From Bacillus sp. (in: firmicutes) (GTDB taxonomy: Bacteria > Bacillota > Bacilli > Bacillales > JACDOC01), in the NCBI GenBank assembly GCA_017656295.1, contig JACDOC010000006.1, positions 83,488-147,487 of the forward strand: 64,000 bases of DNA, given 5' to 3'. Below the pieces are notes generated by a model, which saw only the letters and a list, made by a program, of their open reading frames with translations, had not been told where the DNA came from and did not search any database. Every line of letters begins with the position of its first letter. Position 1 is the stretch's first letter. Of this stretch, positions 9,546 to 17,297 are shown piece by piece. A program made the position numbers and the translations under genes.

Positions 9546-9860
9546 ATGGCAATTGTACATGCGACTGATCAAAGCTTTACAACAGATACAAATCAAGGAC
9601 TTGTTTTAGTGGACTTTTGGGCTCCATGGTGTGGACCTTGTAAAATGATTTCCCCTGTTCTTGATGAGATTGACGCAGAAATGGGCGATAAAGTAAAAGT
9701 CGTAAAAGTGAACGTAGATGAAAACCAAGAAACTGCAGGTAAATTTGGTGTCATGAGCATTCCTACCCTATTCGTAATGAAAGACGGTGAAGTGGTAGAC
9801 AAAGTGATCGGTTACCAACCGAAAGAAGCATTAGTTGAATTATTAAACAAACATATGTAA
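9546..9860 (+). CDS. trxA: Thioredoxin
   Basis: A 104-residue thioredoxin with the active site WCGPCK near residue 28 (context [12 protein letters not shown]) and the cis-proline segment [11 protein letters not shown] near 72, both intact. It reduces protein disulfides in the cytoplasm and is essential in B. subtilis. ATG 9546 has the AGGAGG site 6-7 bases upstream. It has its own promoter and terminator, so it is monocistronic here. In B. subtilis uvrC follows directly; here about 8.8 kb of extra genes lie between them. Confidence 0.97.
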   Translation: MAIVHATDQSFTTDTNQGLVLVDFWAPWCGPCKMISPVLDEIDAEMGDKVKVVKVNVDENQETAGKFGVMSIPTLFVMKDGEVVDKVIGYQPKEALVELLNKHM

Positions 9861-9868
9861 GAAAATTA

Positions 9869-9897
9869 AACCCCCGATTGTTCGGGGGTTAATTTTT
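9869..9897 (+). terminator. Terminator of trxA
   Basis: Stem AACCCCCGA / TCGGGGGTT with a short loop, then AATTTTTG. Confidence 0.9.
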
Positions 9898-9919
9898 GTC
9901 TATTCCTTAAAAAAATTGT

Positions 9920-9948
9920 TTGACATTGAGAATCATTATCGATATAAT
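9920..9948 (+). promoter_or_regulatory. Consensus SigA promoter of the iron-regulated lipoprotein gene
   Basis: -35 TTGACA (9920-9925), 17 bp, -10 TATAAT (9943-9948): a perfect consensus promoter, with a Fur box filling the spacer. Confidence 0.85.
9927..9941 (+). promoter_or_regulatory. Fur box 1 (in promoter spacer)
   Basis: TGAGAATCATTATCG resembles the 7-1-7 Fur consensus TGATAATNATTATCA (13 of 15 positions) and lies between the -35 and -10 elements, where bound Fur would exclude RNA polymerase. Confidence 0.8.
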
Positions 9949-9959
9949 AATCAAGGGAA

Positions 9960-9974
9960 TGATAATCATTATCA
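9960..9974 (+). promoter_or_regulatory. Fur box 2 (downstream of transcription start)
   Basis: TGATAATCATTATCA is a perfect 7-1-7 Fur box, centred 33 bp after box 1. Confidence 0.88.
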
Positions 9975-10011
9975 ACAACATATGTTATCGATACATAGGA
10001 GGCATTCAGTG

Positions 10012-11208
10012 ATGAAAAAACGTGAGTTAAAACGAATTTTTATGAGCTTTATTGCGGCAAGTGCAGTATTAGCCGCTTGTAATGGTGAAGAACCAAGCAA
10101 ACAAAATGAACCTACTGAACAAACTGAACAAGCTAACGAACATGAGCAAGCGCAGTCAGAAGAATCATTATCCATTGACCAAGAAGTAACGGCTTATAAA
10201 GAAATGAAAGCAGAATTAGAGAAAATGAAAGAAGGTCAAGAAGTTGATTGGGATTTTGTTTTAAATACGTACCAATCTGATCTTCAGCCAAATGTGAATG
10301 CGATAAATGGTGATCTTGACACAACGATTCAAGCAGCAATTTCTGCAGGAACAAATGGAAAAGTAGATGAAAACATTGCACGTCAATTAATTGATAAAGT
10401 GACACAATCTTATTTTTATCAAAAACAAAAAAGCTTACAAAAAGAAGCAGTAGCTCTAACGAATGAACAAAAATTCGAGGAAGCTAAGCATACATTCGAA
10501 CAAATCAAACATTTAATCAATGAAGTATTTATTCCAACGGCTGAAAAGCGTGATAACTATTATGAATTACAAGGTGAAAGCAGCTTAGTCGAAAACATTC
10601 AAAACGGTGTTGCCCTACAAGAAGAAGCATTAGCAAATGAAAACGCGGATGACTTTGCAGTTTATTTACAAATAACGGATAAATCTATTTACAAAAGCTA
10701 CTATTTAGCAGTTAATTCTTATGCTGAAAAGATTGCTAAAGGTATAGAAGAAGGAACAGACGAAGCAGAGTTAAAAATTATGCAAGCAGAAGCGTACGGA
10801 TTCTATCAAGCGATTAAAGGTTCCCTTTCTTCTGGAGATGAAGAAGCAGCGATGAAGCTTGATGAATTGTTCTCTTTAGACAAAACTCAACCAAGTACTA
10901 TTAATGCTGATGAAGTGAATAAACTATTTATCCGTGCAATTTCTGGGAAAGTTAAAGGTTATCACGGTAAAGTACCGGCTGCTCTTGATGAAGGTGTGAT
11001 AACTGAAGCTCGTGTTGAAGCCCTTGAAGGAAATATGTTCTTAAAAATGTTAGAGATGCCGTTAAAGGACATACTAGGGGAAGAAAAAGCTCAAGAAGCT
11101 TTCCAACATGCAGAAGAGTGGTATAAAGCTGTTGAAGCAGGCTCTAAAGAAGAAGCAAACACACATAGCAAAGCCATTTTACAAATCGTAGATGAATTAC
11201 TTTCTTAA
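10012..11208 (+). CDS. Iron-regulated lipoprotein of unrecognised family, probable FTR1-system partner
   Basis: The likely start is ATG 10012 behind TAGGAGG; a longer open frame upstream runs through the Fur boxes and has no ribosome binding site. The 398-residue product has a lipoprotein signal with lipobox LAAC (Cys near 19), then a Glu/Gln/Asn-rich linker (about 20-55), then an all-helical, strongly acidic domain. I do not recognise the family. Its second half (from INADEVNKLF) seems to repeat features of the first (IQAAISAG, an acidic helix, EEAK/EEAN ends), suggesting duplicated helical units. Two Fur boxes on a consensus promoter and the FTR1 permease gene 5 kb downstream suggest an extracytoplasmic iron-capture role. 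That role is inference. Confidence 0.75.
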   Translation: MKKRELKRIFMSFIAASAVLAACNGEEPSKQNEPTEQTEQANEHEQAQSEESLSIDQEVTAYKEMKAELEKMKEGQEVDWDFVLNTYQSDLQPNVNAINGDLDTTIQAAISAGTNGKVDENIARQLIDKVTQSYFYQKQKSLQKEAVALTNEQKFEEAKHTFEQIKHLINEVFIPTAEKRDNYYELQGESSLVENIQNGVALQEEALANENADDFAVYLQITDKSIYKSYYLAVNSYAEKIAKGIEEGTDEAELKIMQAEAYGFYQAIKGSLSSGDEEAAMKLDELFSLDKTQPSTINADEVNKLFIRAISGKVKGYHGKVPAALDEGVITEARVEALEGNMFLKMLEMPLKDILGEEKAQEAFQHAEEWYKAVEAGSKEEANTHSKAILQIVDELLS

Positions 11209-11210
11209 TG

Positions 11211-11237
11211 AAAAAGCCGCGATGTTGCGGCTTTTTT
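11211..11237 (+). terminator. Terminator of the lipoprotein gene
   Basis: Stem AAAAAGCCGC / GCGGCTTTTTT with a six-base loop, three bases after the stop codon. Confidence 0.93.
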
Positions 11238-11278
11238 CATATGGAGAAAAGGCCGATAATGTGAGTTTCGGACAAATG

Positions 11279-11287
11279 TGCTACAAT
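11279..11287 (+). promoter_or_regulatory. Extended -10 promoter of the glycan cassette
   Basis: TGCTACAAT (TG-N-TACAAT) lies 35 bases before the epimerase start; the -35 region is poor (TGTGAG). Confidence 0.45.
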
Positions 11288-11321
11288 GGGCGAAGAGAAC
11301 TGAAACAGGACGTGAACGAGC

Positions 11322-12275
11322 ATGAAAGTACTTGTCACCGGAGGAGCAGGATTTATCGGTATGCATGTCGTACAACGACTCCTTCGAAAAGGTGTCGAGA
11401 TGATTGTCATAGATTGCCTAGATTCTTATTACTCGGAAGAGCGGAAAAAACAACATTTACAGGTGATACGTAGTGTGTCACCGTTTCGTTTTTATCCTAC
11501 GAATTTATTGAACCGTGAAGAAACTTTTCGTATCGTACAACAAGAGAAGCCAGATGTCGTGATTCACCTAGCTGCATTACCCGGGGTTAGTTATTCATTA
11601 AAAGAACCGTTACAATACGTGGACTATGATATCAAAGCAACCATCAACATATTGGAAGCGTCTGGGAAAGTTGGTGTCCGGCATGTAATTTTTTCCTCTT
11701 CTTCCTCTGTATATGGAAATTTAGGAGTTGTCGGTCCAAAGAAGGAAGAAGAAGCTAACGGTCACGTGATTTCCCCTTATGCAGCTGCGAAATGGGGAGC
11801 CGAATCGTTTTGTCACGTGTACGCGAACTTGTACCAATTTCGATTAACGATCTTACGTTTGTTTACGGTATATGGTCCTTGGGGACGCCCCGACATGGCC
11901 ATTGCGAAATTTTTAAAGCAAATTCTTTCTGGTGAAAAGATTACATTGTTCGGAACGAGCCAAAAAAGAGATTTCACGTATATTGACGATGTCGTCAATG
12001 CTGTGGAAGCTGTGATGGACTATCAAGGAAATGAAACCGTGTTTAATATTGGAAATGGTCAACCGGTATCAATGACGGATGTTGTTCGTTTATTACAAAT
12101 TCATTTTCCATCGATGATGGTTGAACAAATGGAAAAAAGAGCTGGGGATGTTCAGCAAACGTGGGCGAACATTGAAAAAGCACAACAACATTTGATGTAC
12201 ATGCCAAAAACAACGTTTCAAGAAGGATTGGAGAAGACCATTGAATGGGCTAAAGCAAATATACACTTACTGTAA
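11322..12275 (+). CDS. NAD-dependent sugar epimerase/dehydratase (UDP-glucuronate 4-epimerase-like)
   Basis: A 317-residue extended short-chain dehydrogenase. It has the Rossmann motif TGGAGFIG (residues 6-13), the SSSSVYG segment near 127, the catalytic YAAAK near 152 (SPYAAAKWGAE) and the substrate-side segment VYGPWGRPDMA near 187. Segment style resembles nucleotide-sugar 4-epimerases acting on UDP-glucuronate or UDP-glucose, but the substrate cannot be fixed from sequence. It probably supplies the activated sugar for the four membrane and glycosyltransferase genes that follow. The ATG has only a weak, distant AGGA site. Confidence 0.85.
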   Translation: MKVLVTGGAGFIGMHVVQRLLRKGVEMIVIDCLDSYYSEERKKQHLQVIRSVSPFRFYPTNLLNREETFRIVQQEKPDVVIHLAALPGVSYSLKEPLQYVDYDIKATINILEASGKVGVRHVIFSSSSSVYGNLGVVGPKKEEEANGHVISPYAAAKWGAESFCHVYANLYQFRLTILRLFTVYGPWGRPDMAIAKFLKQILSGEKITLFGTSQKRDFTYIDDVVNAVEAVMDYQGNETVFNIGNGQPVSMTDVVRLLQIHFPSMMVEQMEKRAGDVQQTWANIEKAQQHLMYMPKTTFQEGLEKTIEWAKANIHLL

Positions 12276-13182
12276 AAAGCATTGGAAAAAAGGAATCGGG
12301 GGACTCATTCTTTTTGTCTTTATTTTTTATATTGTTCCTGACATTCAATGGGACCAGATTAGGGAAGCGATACGGACTGTGTTTCAACACCCCGTTTTTC
12401 TTCTAAGTGTTGTATTATTGTACGCATTTTCGTTTTATTTGAAAGCGTGGGCGTGGAAACTATTGCTTCCCGTCCCTGTTTCTTTTTTTACTTGTTTATA
12501 CGGTTTATGGTATAGCTTGTTTTTCAATCACGTGCTACCAATCAAAGTAGGGGATGTCGTCCGATCGTATCTCCTTTATGAGCGAGAAGAACATGTCTCC
12601 TTAAAACAAGCACTTACAACCGTCATTTTTTTACGACTATTAGATTTATTATCGCTCTTTATCCTTGTTGGTGTCGGTATACTCATATTAGCTAAGAAAG
12701 TAGGAATCATCGTCTTTCTGATTGGAACAGGGATAGGCATATTGATTTTGCTCTTCTCAAAAAATATAAGAAAGTGGTTGGCAAGGTTTTCAAACTTGAA
12801 GATGTTTTGGTCTATTCGACATGCATGGAGCATTTTTGGTCTAACGTTTTTCAGTTGGATTTGTGAAGCGGGAATCGCTTTCTTTTCTATTTTTCTCGTA
12901 TTGAACGAATGGTATCCTTTTCTATCAATTTGGGTGAATAGTTTTACGATTATCGGTCAATTATTTCAAATCACTCCAGGGGGATTTGGAAATTACGAAA
13001 CGGTTATGGCCTTTAGTTTGTCCCGTATGGGGATAGGTTGGGAAGACGCCATTACGGTTGGTATCGTTAGTCATAGTATTAAATATGTGTTTTCATTTAC
13101 AGTCGGTATCTGGGGATGGATTCGCTATCCACTTTCTTGGAAAACGGTCCATCAATGGATTCGAGGGAGGAAAAAGTCATGA
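12241..13182 (+). CDS. Lysylphosphatidylglycerol synthase TM-region / flippase-like membrane protein
   Basis: A 313-residue polytopic protein with about seven to eight hydrophobic segments. The pattern FNHVLPIKVGDVVRSYLL (near residue 90-110) and TPGGFGNYET (near 240) is typical of the LPG_synthase_TM (UPF0104) family, which includes the flippase part of MprF and proteins linked to polyprenyl-linked glycan synthesis. The start is TTG 12241, placed behind TTGGAGAAGA and overlapping the epimerase by 35 bases; no ATG lies in the right place. Close coupling with the epimerase and phosphodiesterase genes suggests a role in moving or building a lipid-linked sugar. The substrate is unknown. Confidence 0.8.
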   Translation: MNGLKQIYTYCKKHWKKGIGGLILFVFIFYIVPDIQWDQIREAIRTVFQHPVFLLSVVLLYAFSFYLKAWAWKLLLPVPVSFFTCLYGLWYSLFFNHVLPIKVGDVVRSYLLYEREEHVSLKQALTTVIFLRLLDLLSLFILVGVGILILAKKVGIIVFLIGTGIGILILLFSKNIRKWLARFSNLKMFWSIRHAWSIFGLTFFSWICEAGIAFFSIFLVLNEWYPFLSIWVNSFTIIGQLFQITPGGFGNYETVMAFSLSRMGIGWEDAITVGIVSHSIKYVFSFTVGIWGWIRYPLSWKTVHQWIRGRKKS

Positions 13183-14672
13183 AAAAAGCATCGCGTTTTG
13201 AAAAAATTGCCGCTCGTTGTTGGAATTTATTAAACGAAGGAAAGCCGTTTACGCCGATTTTTGTAACGGGCGTTATGGTGATTTTTCATTGGAAGGACTT
13301 ATTCCAATCGGCTGAAATGCTAACCGGATTTCTGCTTACTTTACCTTTATTTGTCATTTATTATTTGTACGATTTTCCGTTATTTTTACGAAATTATCTT
13401 TGGATTCCGTTATTTTCGTTTTTAATTATTTGGGGTTATACGAACGTGTCGCTATTACTTTTAGGAATGGCTCTTTATTTTTTCTTTACCGTCTTTTTTT
13501 GGGGGACGTTATATTACCACTTACGAATCGGTACTTCGTGGTTAAACTTTACTCGATTTTGGAAGCTTGTGTTGAAAAATAGTGATTCAACGAGTGGAAA
13601 CGCCCAAGAACAATTACCGAAAATTTTCCTATTACTTTCCGTATGGGACTATGGATATGAGGTCACAGCTCAAGGGGAACCATTATCGTTTGTGGGATTC
13701 ATCTTTTTTTACGTAGCGATATTACTTTTCGCATGGGTGTTACACCATTATTTATTTGATTGGAAACCGACACCGTATACGTCATTCACGGAAAAGCCAA
13801 CGGCTATCGATCAACCGAGTGTGCAAACAGAAAAAGTCGTTGTTATTGTGGTCGATGGAATGAGAAAAGATCGATTTGAGGCAGCTCATACTCCGTTTTT
13901 AGATCGTTTGAAACAAGAAGGAACCGAATTTACGAATATGGAAACGGTATATCCGGCACGAACGGTCGTCTGCTTTTCATCGATGTTTACAGGGACATAT
14001 CCATTTGAACACGGCATTCGTTCAAATATGGTATGGAAATTAGGCATCAAAGTGGAAAGCATTTTCGATTCGTTACGAAAAGTCGGAAAAAAAGGGCGGT
14101 TACTAGGAATTGCTCATCTAGTGGATGCGATGGGCGAGGATGTGGAAACCGTGACAGCGGTAATGCATAATGATGTCGCGGATAAGAATATTATGAATAG
14201 AGCTCGCCAAATAGTTACCGAACAGAATCCTGATCTACTCGTTGTTCAATTAATTGGTACAGATCAAACTGGACATTCACGCGGAGTGTTTTACGATGAG
14301 TACTTACAAAAAATTAGTGAGGCAGACGAACTCATTCATGACTTTTATCATTGGTTGAACGAACGGTGGGGGGAAGAAAATATTACGTACATTATTTGCG
14401 CTGACCACGGTCAAGCAGATGGCATTGGTGGGCATGGCCATTTAGATGAAGGGGAACGCTATGTTCCGTTTATTATGTACGGACCAAGTATTCGTAAAGG
14501 CGTAAAGGTGGATAAAAAGCATAGTTTAGTTTCATTAGCTTCTACCATTTCTTATCTACTTGGCGCGCCGTTTCCTAGCCATGCAAGAGGTCCGGTATTA
14601 GTAGAGGCGTTTAAGAGAAAGGATGCAGCAAATGAAGAGGCAAACCGTAATCGTATTTTTACCCGCTTATAA
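13179..14672 (+). CDS. Membrane-anchored alkaline-phosphatase-superfamily phosphodiesterase
   Basis: ATG 13179 overlaps the preceding stop (ATGA) and has a GAGGGAGG site, so it is preferred over an in-frame ATG 63 bases upstream; the product is 497 residues. The first 200 residues contain about five or six membrane segments. From about 222 a type I phosphodiesterase/nucleotide pyrophosphatase domain follows: VVIVVDGMRKDRF with the metal-binding Asp, the nucleophile region YPARTVVCFSSMFTG near 255, QLIGTDQTGHSRG near 365 and ICADHGQADGIGGHGH near 407. The metal ligands appear complete, so the enzyme should be active, probably facing outside. It may hydrolyse a lipid-linked or nucleotide phosphodiester in the glycan pathway; this is inferred from context. 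Confidence 0.82.
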   Translation: MKKASRFEKIAARCWNLLNEGKPFTPIFVTGVMVIFHWKDLFQSAEMLTGFLLTLPLFVIYYLYDFPLFLRNYLWIPLFSFLIIWGYTNVSLLLLGMALYFFFTVFFWGTLYYHLRIGTSWLNFTRFWKLVLKNSDSTSGNAQEQLPKIFLLLSVWDYGYEVTAQGEPLSFVGFIFFYVAILLFAWVLHHYLFDWKPTPYTSFTEKPTAIDQPSVQTEKVVVIVVDGMRKDRFEAAHTPFLDRLKQEGTEFTNMETVYPARTVVCFSSMFTGTYPFEHGIRSNMVWKLGIKVESIFDSLRKVGKKGRLLGIAHLVDAMGEDVETVTAVMHNDVADKNIMNRARQIVTEQNPDLLVVQLIGTDQTGHSRGVFYDEYLQKISEADELIHDFYHWLNERWGEENITYIICADHGQADGIGGHGHLDEGERYVPFIMYGPSIRKGVKVDKKHSLVSLASTISYLLGAPFPSHARGPVLVEAFKRKDAANEEANRNRIFTRL

Positions 14673-15408
14673 TGAAGAACAATCGATTGGGGATGTGATT
14701 CGTCGCATCCCTCGTCATATTCATCCGCTTGTGGATGTTAAAGTGTTAGTGATTGATGATGGATCGAAGGACCGAACCGTTGAAGTTGCAAAACAAGCTG
14801 GGGCCGACCGAATCGTGCAGTTGGAAACGAATCAAGGGTTAGGAGCTGCAGTTCGCCGTGGGCTGAAGGAGTGTTTATTTATGGGTGGTGACATTGGTGT
14901 GATGATTGACGCTGATGGGGAATATCCACCCGAGCAAATCCCTGACATACTTGATCCGATTTTTCGAGGAGAAGCCGATTATGTTATGGGATCCCGCTTT
15001 TTAGGGACCATTAAAGGGATGAAGCTCCATCGGCGGGTAGGCAATTATTGCTTTACGTTTTTACAATCGTTGTTGTTACGAACATGGATATACGATGGAC
15101 AGTCGGGAATGAGAGCGTTTTCTAAGCAAGCGTTACAACATGGAGAAATTATACATGATTATAATTACGCCCAAGTGTTAACATTAAATCTTGTTCGAAA
15201 AGGATTTCGTGTAAAAGAAATCCCAATTCACTATCATGTCCGGACTACAGGAGAGTCTTTTATCAAATTTAAGGCGTATATAACGAATGTATTGCCAGCA
15301 GTTTGGAAAGAGATGCGCAGAAGGGTGGAAAAGGTACCGATTGATTCAAATGCGCATGTGATAACATTGGACGAAGAAAATTCAGATTTGTCACAGAAAG
15401 TACATTGA
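14632..15408 (+). CDS. Glycosyltransferase family 2, dolichyl/undecaprenyl-phosphate sugar synthase-like
   Basis: The ATG at 14632 has an AAAGGA site with spacing 8; an ATG nine bases earlier has no spacing. The 258-residue protein has the GT-A fold motifs VFLPAYNEEQSIGDVI, VIDDGSKDRT (near 41), the DADGEYPPEQI metal/sugar motif (near 89) and DYVMGSRFLG (near 118). It resembles DPM1/GtrB-type enzymes that attach a sugar from a nucleotide donor to a polyprenyl phosphate. It lacks the C-terminal membrane helices of the longer GtrB forms. It overlaps the phosphodiesterase gene by 41 bases. Together with the GT-C-like protein at 17.3 kb it would make a polyprenyl-phosphate-sugar-dependent glycosylation route. 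Confidence 0.82.
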   Translation: MKRQTVIVFLPAYNEEQSIGDVIRRIPRHIHPLVDVKVLVIDDGSKDRTVEVAKQAGADRIVQLETNQGLGAAVRRGLKECLFMGGDIGVMIDADGEYPPEQIPDILDPIFRGEADYVMGSRFLGTIKGMKLHRRVGNYCFTFLQSLLLRTWIYDGQSGMRAFSKQALQHGEIIHDYNYAQVLTLNLVRKGFRVKEIPIHYHVRTTGESFIKFKAYITNVLPAVWKEMRRRVEKVPIDSNAHVITLDEENSDLSQKVH

Positions 15409-15433
15409 CATCTTCGTTGATAATTATTATCAT
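15405..15433 (+). promoter_or_regulatory. SigA promoter of the FTR1 module
   Basis: -35 TTGACA (15405-15410), 17 bp, -10 TATCAT (15428-15433); it starts within the stop codon region of the GT2 gene. Confidence 0.75.
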
Positions 15434-15440
15434 TATCAAT
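15418..15440 (+). promoter_or_regulatory. Fur box(es) of the FTR1 module
   Basis: TGATAATTATTATCA (15418-15432) is a 7-1-7 Fur box, with a further TTATCATTATCAAT half-site array running into it, overlapping the -10 element. Confidence 0.85.
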
Positions 15441-15457
15441 GTAGGAGGATAGGAAAG

Positions 15458-16207
15458 ATGCTAAAACGTTCAATTTTTTATATTTTAATATTAATATTCA
15501 TTCTCAATCATATACTTCCAAGGTCGGCTTATGCATACTCCTATGGGAATCCAGGGGAAGAACCGATGGCAGAAGCCTATAAAGAGCTTGAAAAATATGT
15601 AGAGAATGACGATTGGCAAAGTGTAAAAACCGTTTATGAGACATACAAAAAAGAATTTGATTTATACTTTACGAACACTCAGCCAGACATTGAACAGGCG
15701 TTAGAGAAAAAAGATGCCGACCTTCTATTAAAAAGCTGGCAGGCTGCTATGCGCTTAAACATTGAGCGTCGCCTTCATTTTGCTCAAGAACAATTTGACG
15801 ATTATGGTCAAGCAAAATTATTATTAGCGAAAGCACGTGGTACGTTTACGGTCCTTGAACCGATATTATTAGAACAAGGGAAAGAAGATGTGGTGAACGA
15901 TATATATGCCGACTTTGATGTCGCTTTAGAAGCGCTTGGAAATCCAGGGCTTTTCGGAATAGGTAGTAAAGAAAGTGACCGGGATACATTTGACGAGCGC
16001 GTTAACGAAATTATTGAAACTTTACGACCTTTGTTCCCAATCGTCTCTGAAATGGATGATGATCGTCACTTAACAGAGGAAAACTTAGATTTTCTCAAAG
16101 GATTTGGGGAAGAAGGCTCATCGACGTTTTGGGTATATTTTACGGGAATTTTAGTTCTCGTGTTTATCGGTTTAATTGTTTGGAATAAACGACGTCAAAA
16201 GTCCTAA
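15458..16207 (+). CDS. Exported, membrane-anchored helical protein of the FTR1 iron module
   Basis: The 249-residue product has an N-terminal signal peptide (about 1-27, ending near SAYA), an acidic helical ectodomain (about 28-215) and one C-terminal membrane helix (about 222-240) followed by a basic tail NKRRQKS. No family recognised. The ectodomain pattern, with a W near DDWQSVKTVYETYK and repeated acidic helices, recalls the N-terminal extracytoplasmic region found in longer FTR1/EfeU proteins and also the lipoprotein at 10.0 kb. It is 27 bases from the FTR1 permease and shares its Fur-controlled promoter. I infer it presents ferrous or ferric iron to the permease. ATG 15458 has a TAGGAGG site. 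Confidence 0.75.
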   Translation: MLKRSIFYILILIFILNHILPRSAYAYSYGNPGEEPMAEAYKELEKYVENDDWQSVKTVYETYKKEFDLYFTNTQPDIEQALEKKDADLLLKSWQAAMRLNIERRLHFAQEQFDDYGQAKLLLAKARGTFTVLEPILLEQGKEDVVNDIYADFDVALEALGNPGLFGIGSKESDRDTFDERVNEIIETLRPLFPIVSEMDDDRHLTEENLDFLKGFGEEGSSTFWVYFTGILVLVFIGLIVWNKRRQKS

Positions 16208-16234
16208 TGGAACTTGAAAAGGTGGGAAGAATGT

Positions 16235-17215
16235 ATGGACTTTCAAGCGTTTCTCATCACGTTACGTGAATCGTTAGAAGCAATTTTAATTGTGGGACTC
16301 ATTTTATCTTATTTAACACGTTTAAATGCAGATAGATATAAAAAATGGGTATTTGTCGGAGTCTTTTTAGCATTGCTTACCAGTTTTTTAGTTGCTTTAT
16401 TGTTTCAAGTCGTGTTCACAGGGTTTGCTAGTTTCGGTTCGGAAATTTATTTAAAAGTGTCCATTATGTTTGCTTCTGTTTTTTTACTCTCTCACATGGT
16501 GCTATGGATGAAAAAGCAATCTAAGGGCATAAACACCGAAATGGAGAAAAAAATTAACGCGGCTCTTACCGCAGGTAGTATTTCTGCCATGATTATTCAC
16601 TCGTACTTAATTGTTGTTCGAGAAGGAGTCGAAACGGTCTTTTTCTTCGCAGCGATTAGCGGTGGAGAAGTAACGAAAGTCTTTCAAAGCTTTGGAGCGT
16701 TAAGTGGTTTGTTAATGGCCTTAATTTTAGGATATTTATTTTTCTCCGGTACGATGAGATTTTCATTAAAAACATTCTTTAATGTGACTGGCTTACTCAT
16801 TATGTTTATTGCGGCTGGATTACTTGTCCAAGGAATTGGTATTTTGCAAGACTTGGGCGTTATGGGATCGTTCTATACAAACGCAGATGGGCGACCGAAA
16901 CCAGTGTACAACATCATTGAGTTTATGCCAGAGCACGTCCAAGATGAAATGCATTATGAGCGGGATACTGGAAAAGAAGTGCTGATTAGTGGCCAAGTAG
17001 GATTATTTATGAGCGCTATGTTTGGCTATAGCCATAACCCATCTTTAGAGCAGTTACTCGCTTATTGGTTATATTTCCTATTTGTTCTTTTATGGATGAA
17101 ACTCATTAATGATGGTAAAATAAAAAATCCAATGACAGTTCTGGCCAACCTCAAAAAAAATACGAAAGAAAATAATCAAAAAGAAATGAAAAACATTGAT
17201 TCAATTAATGTTTAA
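16235..17215 (+). CDS. FTR1/EfeU-family iron permease
   Basis: The preferred start is ATG 16235 (AAGGTGGGAAG site); a TTG 21 bases upstream in frame overlaps that site. The 326-residue protein has about seven membrane segments and the two REXXE iron-binding motifs of the family: RESLE near residue 11 and REGVE near 136. FTR1/EfeU proteins import iron across the membrane, in Efe systems together with EfeO and the peroxidase EfeB. Neither of those is in this window; instead two unrecognised exported proteins under Fur boxes are linked. The long loop between the last helices (about 220-275) is predicted extracytoplasmic. Substrate as iron rests on the motifs and the Fur box. Confidence 0.9.
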   Translation: MDFQAFLITLRESLEAILIVGLILSYLTRLNADRYKKWVFVGVFLALLTSFLVALLFQVVFTGFASFGSEIYLKVSIMFASVFLLSHMVLWMKKQSKGINTEMEKKINAALTAGSISAMIIHSYLIVVREGVETVFFFAAISGGEVTKVFQSFGALSGLLMALILGYLFFSGTMRFSLKTFFNVTGLLIMFIAAGLLVQGIGILQDLGVMGSFYTNADGRPKPVYNIIEFMPEHVQDEMHYERDTGKEVLISGQVGLFMSAMFGYSHNPSLEQLLAYWLYFLFVLLWMKLINDGKIKNPMTVLANLKKNTKENNQKEMKNIDSINV

Positions 17216-17224
17216 AGCTAGTTC

Positions 17225-17276
17225 CCTCTTTTCAAAAAGACTCGCAACCTGTTGCGGGTCTTTTCTTCACGAAAAA
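17225..17276 (+). terminator. Probable terminator of the FTR1 module
   Basis: CGCAACCTGTTGCG is a short stem-loop (17244-17257) preceded by AAAAAGAC and followed by GGTCTTTTCTT, giving a combined stem AAGAC-...-GTCTT with a T-rich tail. Confidence 0.7.
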
Positions 17277-17297
17277 AATGTTAAAGGATAGATGATC

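Noticed and set aside
9916..10011. N-terminal extension of the iron lipoprotein
   Set aside because: It would run through the promoter -10 and both Fur boxes and would put the lipoprotein signal 30 residues inside; ATG 10012 has a good site.
11192..11473. 93-codon open frame overlapping the terminator and the epimerase start
   Set aside because: Composition unlike a protein, overlaps a terminator, and is a shadow of the epimerase gene.
11813..11998. - strand open frame in the epimerase gene, and the many similar - strand frames in hem, lon, clpX, tig and valS
   Set aside because: They lie antisense inside well-recognised genes, have no ribosome site and no domain; GC-skewed codon use of the real genes produces them.
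16214..16234. TTG start seven codons upstream for the FTR1 permease
   Set aside because: The ribosome site GGTGGGAAG lies inside this extension and fits ATG 16235 instead; FTR1 proteins begin near this Met.
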